From: Hyaloperonospora brassicae
Taxonomy: Eukaryota > Oomycota > Peronosporomycetes > Peronosporales > Peronosporaceae
NCBI GenBank assembly: GCA_947650285.1
Contig: CANTFL010001432.1
Location: forward strand, 82,514-146,513
Direction of reading: 5' to 3'
DNA: 64,000 bases
In this document: positions 24,998 through 36,540 of the stretch, in pieces
Layout of the letters: every line of letters begins with the position of its first letter
How positions within the stretch are numbered: position 1 is the stretch's first letter
Program-made: the position numbers and the translations under genes
The notes under the pieces: generated by a model
Told to the model about the DNA's origin: nothing
The model's input: only the letters and a program-made list of their open reading frames with translations
Databases searched by the model: none

Positions 24998-25515
24998 TAT
25001 GTCAATTTCCACCTGTGATTCTACTTATTTGTCTTCTACTGGGAGTATGGTACGATATCATAGGTCAAATTGCTACATTCGCGTGATTATTGCTCTGTAC
25101 CCACGATATGGCTCCATCAATGGACGACCCAAACACGTTTTTGCACTAAGTACGTAGTTACATCACGTATGTGTTACGACCATTGATCGTAGTCTCGTTG
25201 ATTCATACCACCACTCGTATCTGCATATCGATTCCAACTAACTAAATTTAGTTCGCATGCGTTGAGACCGCAAAACACTCAGTATCGTCTAGATTGGATT
25301 TCCTCTGTGCCTTCGACGGTGATTGGTAAAATAACGGTATGTATCTCTATGCCTCATAGATCTCCCCCGGTTCGCAGCCGGTTGTGGTATATTTTTTTGG
25401 AGTGATCGAGACTACCGATGCAGGATGGAATGATTTTTTTCATCAGTACTGTATCGTTGATACTATCATATTTTCCATTTAAATCAAGCCTATCCTCGGC
25501 CTACATTTTGCAATT
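24998..25515 (-). repeat. Right arm of the ~0.5-kb inverted repeat
   Basis: Inverted partner of 23450-23981, separated from it by about 1 kb of AT-rich unique sequence. It reads the tRNA-like CCCCCGGTTCGCAGCCGG at 25365-25382 on the plus strand, so a pol III-type element (SINE) duplicated in inverted orientation is one explanation. Confidence 0.9.
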
Positions 25516-28500
25516 ACACCTAATCAAATTGATGAGATGGATGCCATATCTGATATTGCCATTCATAATGTACTGTTACTAGCCTATTTACCTGAATATT
25601 GTACAAAAGATAAAGGCAGGGGCCCTTATGATTATACTAGTTCTGATATAACTGTCGCTTTTGATTTGTATAAAATGTGTCTAATATTTAATGCCGGTCG
25701 CCACATTGTATATTCCTTCGGCACGACACGCGTCTTGACAAAGAAAATGTAATAAGCTGGGGGGTCGACGATACGATATTATAATGCACAATGTGGGGAA
25801 CAAAATTACACAAAACTGTGTTACTAAAGGATTCAGCTTTCTCCCCAGTAAAATTTTACAATAGTTATAGCTGTATTCGTAAAAACGTTTGAGGTTTTAG
25901 AGGTGTTTAAATTGAGGTCGCATGGGCACACTAAATCATTAGATTGGCGCGTTGCGTTGTTTACTTTATTAACAATTTAGCAACTCAACAGGTCATGAAG
26001 TCATAATTTCATCGGCTCAGTTTGACATTTACTTACAAAGGGAGAAAAGTACGTTCAATGTTTTGCTCTATTAAAACGCTGACGAGTGCCGTACGCATAC
26101 TTTTAACTGGATTCTTAGGGCTCAGTAGCGATAAGCTTCGAAGGTAACATTAATTCTCCGATACAGATGTATTACTATACATATTTGGTACCTAAAGGTC
26201 TAATTGTGTTTTAAACAGATGTAAACAGGAACCTTCTTTACCGTTAGCAAGCCCACATATTGCAATTATTTGATTCGTCACGGCAAAAAAATTGTTTAAA
26301 ATGATCGTCCGGCAAGCTGTTGGCGATAACGTGATAGAAATTTTTATATTTACTCTAATATTGCTTGTGTGATGCATGCAGTATTCGCAACCTTAACGAT
26401 ATCTTACCCGACCAAATTTATCGTTTCTGATGTATATGAAAGATGGGCTTGACATACCGACGAATACGGCATAAAAGCAGCATCAATAAATTTGTATATA
26501 TGATATAAAGTCTGTGATTATTGCTGACGATCGCGCATGCACGACATAGAAATATACAACCTGTTGAGAAAACAAAACATGTGATCATTACAATTTTTAT
26601 ATACCCTACTCTATATTTTCTCCGATTTGTTGTCTGTTCTATAGTCTTTCTGAAAATCAAAATGCTTAAAATGACAAGCTAGCGCTTTCGCTCGATTTTT
26701 TAAACTAGATATTGTCAATTTTGCACTCATTTTAGATTATCCTACACAGCCTTATCCGATGCATACTGCTCGATAGCAATATTAACATCTTGCTCACTTG
26801 TGAAAAGTTTTGACTATTGCTTTTCGGTACGTTTAAACTAGTCGTCAATTTTCATTGTACGCAAAAGTGTGCTTTTTAGAGTACGAACGCGTTTTACCTA
26901 TCGATATTGTTGTGAACCCTTCACTATTGGTAAAAGCCAAAGGCAATTTCAATCATAGGCCGGAGGCATTTTATGTCGATCGAGGTCTACATCGATAAAA
27001 AAAATAAAAGACGCATATCCTGCCATTATTTGAACGGCATCTGGTCCAACATGGATTCCGCACACACCATCTAAATTAGCTTGTACTCGACAACTTATGA
27101 AATACCAGACTATTTTTCGCGAACGCACCGAATACATATATGAGCGCAAAATTCATTAATTTAGCTACAAATTTAATTACAAGATGTAGAAGTTTTAACA
27201 TCGAGATCACAGCATTATGCCATCAATTCATTATTTGTCTAAGAGGTGATACATTAAAAGTCATGGAAAATATCGTATTATGGTGGATAATAAACTGATT
27301 ATACATAAAAAAACCTAGCGAAATTTATTAAATAAGCTCAGCAACGTCTTCTCCAAGGTGCGTATACCATGCTGATACGGACTTAATTTGATTCCTTTTG
27401 ATGCATTTTAATGCAAAAATAAAGATGAGATGGCTGCGATCGAGTCGTGTATCAACGGCAACTATAAGTAAATTTCAAATAATGACGTAGCCAAACTGAT
27501 TATTTTAATATGTTAATATTAAACAGATAAATGAGTGCTGGGAGATCGAAAGACCAGCAAAATCTTAACATATTGTAGATATCATTATGCCTCACAGATA
27601 TTAAAAAAAATAATGCGACGCAATTAATATTTTATGTATAGGCTAGCAGACATACCAAATCGAGCAGATGCCTAAATTGATTTATTGTAATGAAAAAATC
27701 CACAAGTGGATTAGACGAATCTGGCTTTTTATACCGATTGAAATTATTTGATCGGCATCTTTATTAATTGTCTCATGTAAGCTTTAGCTTACAAGGGCAC
27801 CTTTAGTTCTCGAGCCTTAAGAACTAATTGGGTGGTATGTCTTATTGTTATCGAGTCAAGTTTATACATTGATATCAATATGCCGTTGCTTCTATAAATA
27901 TCGAATTGTATAACAATATCCGGATATATGTATTGTGATAAGAAGCTATGTTGTTACATTTTCGAAGGGTTTCTCGTTTAAGCTAATCCATAAATATGTG
28001 AACCGTATCGATAGGTTTTAAAAGTGGATCCGTTTTAATCACAAAAACAGCATTGTTGTTTGTCATTACCATCTGCTCGTAAAGTCAACCTAGATTTGAA
28101 ACATGTGATCAAAAACAGATGAGGGTTGGTGGTCTTCGCTCCCCTTACGATTTTGACTCTACATGTGAAAAATATTCATCTCTAATTTCGATATTGCCTT
28201 GAGCACCGAACATTTTAAACGTAACGGTATCAGATAGAGCGACAATACGAACTAAGGCTTTCGATGACGATGGGCATCGGTCTTCGAAGCATAATGCCTA
28301 AGTAGCCTACCCTCACCGATTCTCTGTGATTCATTTTCGGATAGAGCTACATATATTTCAGCCAACTACGTACAATATCTAACGCTACTTTACACTTTTG
28401 CGACGGTATATCGCGTAAAAGTATATTTTGAAAACAAACAACTTGTACTCGCCGTCATGAATAATTATTTGGAAAGTCCGTAAATTCTCTAGCGGGATCG

Positions 28501-31500
28501 GTGGCATATTTCCATGAGACGATATACAAATCGCTTTTGTTAGCTAAAGGCAATTGGACCTATGCCAAAACAAAGGAATTTCAGAAGCGGTCGTTTATAA
28601 ACGAATTGTTGCCAGCAAGCCTTATATGCTTCGGCTGTGGAGAAACAAATTATTGCTCTTACAAAGAAGGTTTGCGAAACACTAGCTAAGTAAAAGCTTC
28701 ACTCGGGTCAAGAATACTTGCTGGTGTCTTTGGTTTTGTGAGTAGTCAAATCTTTTGGCCTTTTGCTAGTGCCCACTTTTTGTTTTGTGAAATAACTCCT
28801 TTATTACATAATTATTTTATGATCTTATACTCCAACTAGTCGATTCGGACTCATTTTGAAATAACTCCTCTTATTGTTTTAATTAAGGACTGTAAATGAT
28901 GCAATATACCTCTCAGATACTGGCGTGCAACTCTTTCGACCTATATTTGTCGATGTGGATACATTCCATTTTACCTTAAATGTTCGTGGCATACGCGCGC
29001 GAATAAAAACCTTATGCTAGTGAAGAAGGATATATAATCAAATATTTGGTTTCTTGTAACGAAAGGCTCCTTCGGTATGTAAAAAGCATTTGACTCAATA
29101 TGTATGATGCATTGTTGTTACTAGCACAATGCAGCATGAATGACTTGGTTATCACGGAAATTAGCAAGTTTTGGAAGGTTCATCGTCACAAATTATATGC
29201 CGCAAATGAGTTGTACGGCACCGGGTATATTGTGGTGGTAAATAACAATGTTGCGCGCTTAAAATTGCAAGGAGCTGGGAGCCATTATTGTCAAACGATA
29301 AAAATTGACGAATAGAAGCGCAATGATTTGCTCTATGCAGTGAAGTTTAATATAAACCGATTTGTTTCATATGACGGTAGAGACGTATTTGAATTTCAAG
29401 AATGGGTAATAATGTACCTCTTTAAAGTGACGCTGAAGCTGTTTCGAAACTAATGTACACATAAGAATATATTATTTACCCTAAAATGAATGTCATTATT
29501 GATGCAATTGGATATATTGCGAATTCTACGGCACCAATATTGCGGCAAATGTGCACCGATGATTATTCTTAATTCAAAAGCAGACAACCTGACTAACACT
29601 CCACGATGGCCTAGAATGACAAATTAAATTTCTATATTGCGTAATTTGACAAATATAGTGTTTTGAAATTCGAGAAAGCCGAGTAAAACATATCTGGCGT
29701 CATCATCGTTTAATAGTTCTGTGTACGTAAAATGAATTTTCGATAAGTTAAACTTTAATTACGCTTATTCGCCGGCTCGTCATGTCTGCAGATGTGATAT
29801 GTTACAAGTATACAGGGCTTGTGATACTGGGCTATACATTAGCTAAATGGCCAGGCGAAGTCAAGTTTAATACAAAAAAGACGCACGAATCTACGTTGTA
29901 GTCGTATTTGAGACGGCTACGTGGCCACGCAGTTTAAGTGTGGGCGACACAACAAAGAGACAGAAGCTTAACGTAAAATACAAACTAAGATTATTCCGAT
30001 GATTGACAGACGTAATCGAAAATGCGTCGCGGTATCAATTATGTTAATGCGACAAAATGCATAGAACGAAATTTGCTGTGATCTCTATTATAATGGCTAT
30101 ACACTTGTTTTTGTTTTTTGGGCTCGTATATGAGTTACTGAGCGTTTGCAGTTCAGCCCTAATACGTGCATATTAAATTCGGTCCAATGTCAAACATTTA
30201 GCAGTGCGGTATATACCTACTTCATTAAGTTTAAAAGACGGGTATACACTCAGTGAATATAAAAGCATTTTTCCAGTTAGGCCGATTCTTAGATATGTTG
30301 CACTTTTGGATCATGTAGATATAGATCTTTGGTGCTTTAAGGCATCTTTCTGCACCAATATAAGTATAAGATGTACTTATAAGGGGGTGTACCGGATAAT
30401 GAGTGCGGACTTCAAACGCAAGGCTCTGTGCTAACAAAAAACAGTCCTGTATTACGTAGGGGTATGCACAAAGCAAACCTAATTTATATGGCATTTTGTA
30501 TGATCAGGTGTGCAGTACCTATTAAAAGAGGTTACTGTACTTAAGGAGGGGTCTCTATTTCAAGGGGTAGGTGTACGTATCAAAGGGTGGCTGTGAACCT
30601 ATAAATCTGCTTATTTTATTGCGTCTTTGCTTTACTGCATTTGCATGCTACTATAAAGTCGTAGACCGCAGCTGCTACGAGGGCTTTCACATATCTAGTT
30701 GTAGCGATCAACCTAAACATACTTCTTAACTGAGCTAATTATAAAGATTTATCATCTGTTTTGATTGGTAAAAGTCAGCTTTATAAATAATGCTGAAACA
30801 AATTTATATACACACAATAAGCGTCGTTCGCAAAAAGAGGTTGTAGGTTTCGCGATATCCTTTATTTTATTTAGTAAAATAACATATTATTTCGTGTAGC
30901 GATTGATTTATACGACGACTTATACACTCGGATTACAATTTATAGTAAAAAGAATGGTTTCGGCGCTACAGCTAGTAGTTGTGGGAGCTAATGCGACTTT
31001 TTGTGTAATGGTTGTGCCGATTCTATGTATGGCGTGCGAAACAATTAAGTTCTTAATTGCTGCAAGTGCTTATTATAGCACATATGGAAAAAGAGTGATA
31101 CGACGTGTGTATGCGTATGAGTAGCATACAATTATATATATGTCTTTTTAATCAGTGACTTATTAGGAGAGTGACACAAAACTTGAGCTGCTCACATCCA
31201 TACGTAAATTTGTACTAGAAGCTGCCAACAGATTTGGCTGTGACCTAAAAACGAAATTTGCCAGACGCTGCCATTCATTATTTTGCATTTGCACAAAACT
31301 TAGAGCGCGTTGAAGAATAAACCAACGGTTTGTGGAGTGAACAAATCTAGCCTAATTACTAATACGATAGACAGATTTCAAAATTGTATTTTTCGCAATC
31401 ATATTTAAAAGCACAATAAGGATATAATCGCGATGTCAAATATTTTATAAAAATGGTGAATAAATTGACCTCTGTAATGATCAATATAATGACGATATAG

Positions 31501-31939
31501 TTACACGACTGAAAGATTTACAAAATTTACTGGTAAAGGTAGAATAAAAATTGCTATTTTTTCAATTTTCTTTGACTGCATCATCAGTTAAAGAAAATAA
31601 AACAATTCTTATATATATATATATATACATTACAATTTTGTGTATAATATTTATACCACATAATACATTGATGTAAAATGCTGATAACAAAATATTTAGG
31701 AGCTAAAGTTACCGTGAATAATTGTACATGTGTGAAAATAGCTGTAATCATTGGGAATTAAAATAAGGATGAGTCAAGGTACAGGTTGTACTTTCGTTTC
31801 TATTGATTACATGGGTTTACAAACACTGTAGTCGTGGAGGCGCCTACACTTCCTTCGGTAGCATAAAATATACGGAAATCAAACGTTATGTTTTTACCAG
31901 GAAAAGCGACTTTTGATGGCCGTAAAGTGATGTTTTTTA
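25516..31939. other. AT-rich desert, part 3
   Basis: No frame above about 90 codons and none protein-like. A short (TA)n microsatellite sits at about 31609-31627. It ends abruptly at the start codon of the arm B Lon pseudogene. Confidence 0.5.
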
Positions 31940-32209
31940 ATGTCGCGCCGCATGTCCTCGTCCACGACGTTGCGGTCCACGCACGCGCTCGCTCATCGGC
32001 TGTGTAGTGCAGTCCCTCTGCACGTCGGGATCGTGACAGTCATAGCGCGTTGGAGTCGATGGACGATAGCGACAAGAACGACAAGTTCGTCACGAGGATG
32101 ACGTCAACAAAGACAAGCGAATGACATTGCATTATTTTGGACCAACCATCCGGTGACGGTCAGCGAAGCAGACCATGTCCCAATCTACCCGCATGTTCCT
32201 GGCCCTACC

Positions 32210-32602
32210 TGTAACGGGGCACACCCTTGAGTGAACCTAACGCAAGGGTATCGGTGCCCCGACAGACGAACACGAGGCAAACGAGGAAGCGTAGATAAGG
32301 TAAAAGTAGAACTGTTATATTAATATAATAAAGTCTTTAACCACTGTCTCTCTGTTTGACTTAACTTAATTATACTAATATAACTGAATGTATGACGACG
32401 TCTACTCACCACTCATTGCGGGCGTCTTGCGGCGATTGGTGGGTTGATATCGTCAAGATATCAACCAATGAGCAGACGCTTTGGTCGACCCATCAATATC
32501 ACCACCATTGGTGATATTGTTAGAAGAATATTCAACATAATAGTTATTTATTGTCATTATCTTCTAAATGACAATTTCCATGTAACGGGCTGCCCCGTTA
32601 CA
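32210..32602 (-). repeat. Gypsy 3' LTR
   Basis: TGTAACGGGGC ... GCCCCGTTACA, 393 bp. It differs from the 5' LTR at roughly a dozen positions by eye, so the insertion is not very recent. Confidence 0.93.
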
Positions 32603-32729
32603 TCACCCCCCCTTAACTGATAGTCACCATGTGACTATCGAAATATGGCAGCCACCCATTGGGCACCATTGGGACAGGGAGCACTTTGGTCCGTTCCATT
32701 CACTTTCCGCCCGACCTCGCATAGTTAAC

Positions 32730-34344
32730 ATGTCTATGCGGGGTGACTCAAGACACGCACAGCCTGGTGCTGTGCCAGCCTCTGCGGCAGACGATTCGTC
32801 GTCTGCCGCTCCTTCTCCGCCTGCAGCAACAGGTGCTGCAGGTGCACGCGGCACCTCACCGCGTGCGCATGATGACCCCGACGTAGAGGTCATCTACTCT
32901 GGCGAGTCAGACGTGTCTGACTCGGGCAATGCGCCAGAGGCGTCTCGCTCACCGGCGACGCCTCAGTGTTCGCCAAGGCCACTGCCGAACGATCGGACTC
33001 GTGAGTTCGCAACACAGTCTGTTCGGCAGTGATGACGAATCAGGGTGATGAGTATGTATTGCTCATCACCGCAATCGGCTCGTGCTCTTTCGCACGAGCT
33101 GACTTGACGATGGTGCAAGCTCATCGTCATATCTGAGAACCGTGGTACCGACAAGGGTACCACTGTGAAGCGTGATGAGCTGAAGCCGTGGCGTTTGCCC
33201 GAACGGCTCATCAATGGCTTGTCTCACGAGACAGGCCAACACCATCGAATACCCTTATTCGATGCAACTGAGCTTCACGGCTTGAGTTCCAGCGCGAAGA
33301 ACTTTCGCGCTGAAGAAGACTTTTATCTCGATGTCTTCCTTAGACATCGATGGTATAACGGCAACCAAAAGCGTGACAAAACATCGCTTTTGGCTGCGTG
33401 GAACGCGTTCGTCCAAAACGTCAAGAATTTTGGACGAGAAGGGTGGCTCAAGAAACTTGAGGCAACACGCCTCAGGTTCGAACGGCGAACGCCAACCGGT
33501 GCTAGGTACCGGTTGCATTGTTTATCTAGTGAGGCAGGCATTCCTTGCCTCACATGGGGAGACCCTTGTGCGAGTTGTGTTGACAACTCGCAGCGTGCAC
33601 ATAGGGACGTGTATTCCCTAAGTTCTGCCCTGAGGAAGGGCACACATCATCGGGTGAGATGCGTGACGCGATTGCAAACTTGCAATCCGTCTACAAGCGC
33701 CTAGGGTGCGTGTTTACCGATGGGCCACAGGACTCATCGGATGGGTCTCGTCATACTGGCGGACGAGACCTTCAACATCCATCAACAGCTGAGAGCGGGG
33801 CTCCCAGCTGTTTCAAGAGGGTGGATACCCCCACCACTGGACGAGGTAGCTCGTCCTTGATCCTGAATCGTCACGGTGGTTCAAGATACGCTCCACTAGA
33901 AAGCGTTGACCACCGTGAGAATCCACCAAAGGATGTGGTGGAGGAGGAAAGACCTCCTCCAGATGATTCTGTCTCACCATCTCGACCCTTACGAGATGGA
34001 TCGCGCAATCGATGAATTGCGCGATGACTTGAAGCACGAGCGCGACCGGCGCTACGCTTTGACTGATACCGTGCGGATAGAACCGCAAGGATCGCGAGGC
34101 TGATCGGGCGAGAGACCGCGCCGATTATGCCACAGCGCAGCTTCAGGTCGAGCGGGATGTCCGCTCCCTTTTCGGCGAGCTGGCGACAGCTCGCGGGGAG
34201 ATATCTCGGTTTAATACCGAGGTATCATATCTGCGCGACCAGACGGATCGTCTGGAGCGCGAACGCAAGAACTTGATGGATGTTCTTGAACGTGGAGGCT
34301 ATCTTCATCGGAAGAAGAAGGCTCGTACTGACAGTACGACCTGA
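32730..34344 (+). pseudogene. Antisense gene inside the Gypsy element, frameshifted
   Basis: On the strand opposite to gag-pol, three stretches look protein-coding. (1) 32730-33032, from an ATG: Ala/Ser/Pro-rich, then acidic (DDPDVEVIYSGESDVSD). (2) 33165-33704: a compact region with FLRHRWYNGNQKRDKTSLL, AAWNAFVQNV, LRFERRTPTGARYRLHCLS and CxxC (DPCASC). (3) 33906-34344, after frameshifts: a charged coiled coil (ELRDDLKHERDRR, YLRDQTDRLERERKNLMDV) ending at the TGA 34342-34344. The last part overlaps the 3' end of pol on the other strand. The product is unknown; its composition suggests a nucleic-acid or protein-binding scaffold, which is inference. Antisense ORFs between pol and 3' LTR are known in plant Tat-lineage Gypsy elements. 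At least two frameshifts break it here. Confidence 0.6.
33690..33915 (-). pseudogene. Chromodomain at the C-terminus of Gypsy pol, with an internal stop
   Basis: On the minus strand the reading FLVERILNHRDD ... [13 protein letters not shown], then [10 protein letters not shown] beyond a TGA where the family has Trp, is a chromodomain. In chromoviruses it follows the integrase and guides insertion to particular chromatin. The TGA lies at about 33810-33812 within the domain. Confidence 0.8.
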
Positions 34345-34949
34345 GCCTCCCCACGTAAAACGTAGGATGCGTGCGCATCTTACGTGGCAATTCGATCGTG
34401 TATGCATTGCCCTTGCGATGCAACACTCGAAATGGCCCAATGTACTTCGGCAGTAGTATACTACTGCCGACACTAGTGACTGCATGTCCAGGTAAGTTTA
34501 CCGTAGACAGTAGTACTAGGTCGTTAACCTTAAATTGAAAGAACATTTGCTCTTCCATTCTTGTCTGCGTTCCGTTTCTGACGGTCCACCGCATTTGCGA
34601 TGGAGTCCTGAACGAAACGGACTACCGCTTCTCGAGTCAGCAGGAAGTTCTCTGCTGACTCTTTGTTTTGTCTGGCAGTGCGCTTCGTGCGCACTGCTAA
34701 GAGATTGCTCTCTTCTTCAGCGAGGTTGTCTTCTTCCTCGCTGGCATAATCGTTGACGATGCTGAATATACCAGCATCGTCATCATCATCCGAATCAATA
34801 ATAGCGTCGTCGCTATTATTGAGGTGATCTTCTTCATCGATGTCGACTTGATCGACATCGGCATCATACGTGACGACGTTAGCGTCGACACGTGATGAGC
34901 AAGAGCCAAAACGGTTTTTGCTCGAGCGAGTCCCTCCCCCCTTATCCAA
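34211..34949 (-). pseudogene. Gypsy pol, C-terminal end of integrase (GPF region)
   Basis: Two overlapping minus-strand frames. 34530-34949 contains an acidic Asp-rich spacer (Asp runs at about 34780-34800) and the segment FVQDSIANAVDRQKRNADKNGR. 34211-34594 contains FKVNDLVLLSTVNLPGH and LLPKYIGPFRVL, the GPY/F module that links Gypsy integrase to the chromodomain. A frameshift separates them. The acidic spacer is unusual within this region. Confidence 0.75.
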
Positions 34950-34952
34950 GAG

Positions 34953-36540
34953 TCACACTCTATAAGGGTGGGCACTACGTGGATGGCGTAGGCCATTCAC
35001 GTAAAACGGTGTGTGCTGTGTTGAAGCATGCACCGAATTATTGATGGCGAATTCCACCATGGGTAGGAATTCGCTCCAACTCGGAAACGAGTGGACATAT
35101 CCTCGAAGGATCTCTTCGAGGACACGGTTCGCACGTTCCGTCTGACCATCTGTTTCTGGATGGTCAGAAGTGGACATCTTCAATCGTGTTCCGAGAGTAC
35201 GGAACACGGTTTGCCAAAATTCCGCCGTGAACCGAGGGTCACGGTCGGATACGAGTTCACGGGGTAACCCGTGGAGTCTAAAGACCGTGTCTAGAAAGAC
35301 ACGAGCACAACCTTGAGCCTTGATTGACTCAGGGACAGCAGCAAGATGGACCATCTTGCTGAATCGGTCCACAAACACAAGAATACCATTATTCTTGTGA
35401 GCGTCTTCGGGAAAACCGAAGACGAAGTCCATTGAAACGGACTGCCAGCACTCTGTCGGAACAGGCAGAGGCTGCAATGGCGCACGGGATGAAGGACTAG
35501 GCTTCACCCGTTGACAAACTTCGCAAGCACGTATGTACTTGCGAACAAACTGATACTGGCGGGGCCAGTAAAAGTCACGACTTACCGTGAGGTAAGTCTT
35601 TTCCCTTCCACGATGGCCGCTTGTTGGGGCATCGTGACACTCATACATGATGCGCAATCGCAAATCATGATGAGCGGGTACGACGACACGAGGCGTGTCG
35701 TCGGCAACAGCTGTATAGTACAGCAATCCGTTGCGTGTACTATACCGATCCGATGAGGATCGGTACAAAGCCGGTAAATCCCTCATGGATTTACTGGATG
35801 GATTCACCAGATGATCCATCAATCGCAGAAGATCCTTATCTTCCGCGTATGCCTTTCGTACGTCGTCAAGTAGACTTGACGACGGGACACTGACTGACAG
35901 TGTCGCAACAGTGGGCTTATCCTCACTGTTGGATTGTGCGTCCGGCTCGAAATCGGGCCGGCGCGAAAGCGCATCCGCGACGACGTTGAGTCGTCCCGGT
36001 TTATACTCCACGGAGAAGTTATACTCCGCGAAGAAAGACAGCCACCTCGCCATTCTTTGCGAGAGGTGTGGGCTGTTTACGGCCGTGCGTAATGACGCAT
36101 GGTCCGTGTAGACAACAAACGGTCTATCTCCCAAGAGATAGACGCGAAACTTAGCCAGTGCGTACTTCATGGCAAGGAGTTCCTTGTCATGCACTGGGTA
36201 ATTGCGCTCAGCTGCTTGCAGCTGACGCGACTGATAACAGATGACGCGCTCCGCGCCATCTGCATCGAACTGCATTAACGCACAGCCGATTGCAAAATCG
36301 CTGGCGTCACAGACCACATGAAATGGTCTGTCCTGATCTGCAATCGCCAAGATCGACGATTGCATCAAGCTTTGCTTGATACCTTCAAAGGAACGCTGGC
36401 ACTCAGCGTTCCATGACCACTTGACATTTTTCTTGAGCAGACAAGAAAGATGAACAGTCATCTCGGCGTAGTTGCGCGAGTACTTGTGCAAGTACGCCGC
36501 TAGACCAAGGAACTTCCTTAGTCCCTTGACATCGACTGGC
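34953..36540 (-). pseudogene. Gypsy pol: RNase H and integrase
   Basis: An open frame of about 530 codons. The RT connection is LRKFLGLAAYLHKYSRN. The RNase H active-site blocks are VVCDASDFAIG, DKELLAMKYAL and VYTDHASLRTA. The HHCC integrase zinc finger is HDAPTSGHRGREKTY ... CEVCQRVK. The DDE core has VSMDFVFGFP (first Asp), VSDRDPRFTAEFW (second) and DGQTERANRVLEE (Glu). All catalytic residues are present. The frame is separated from the RT by a frameshift near 36540. Confidence 0.93.
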
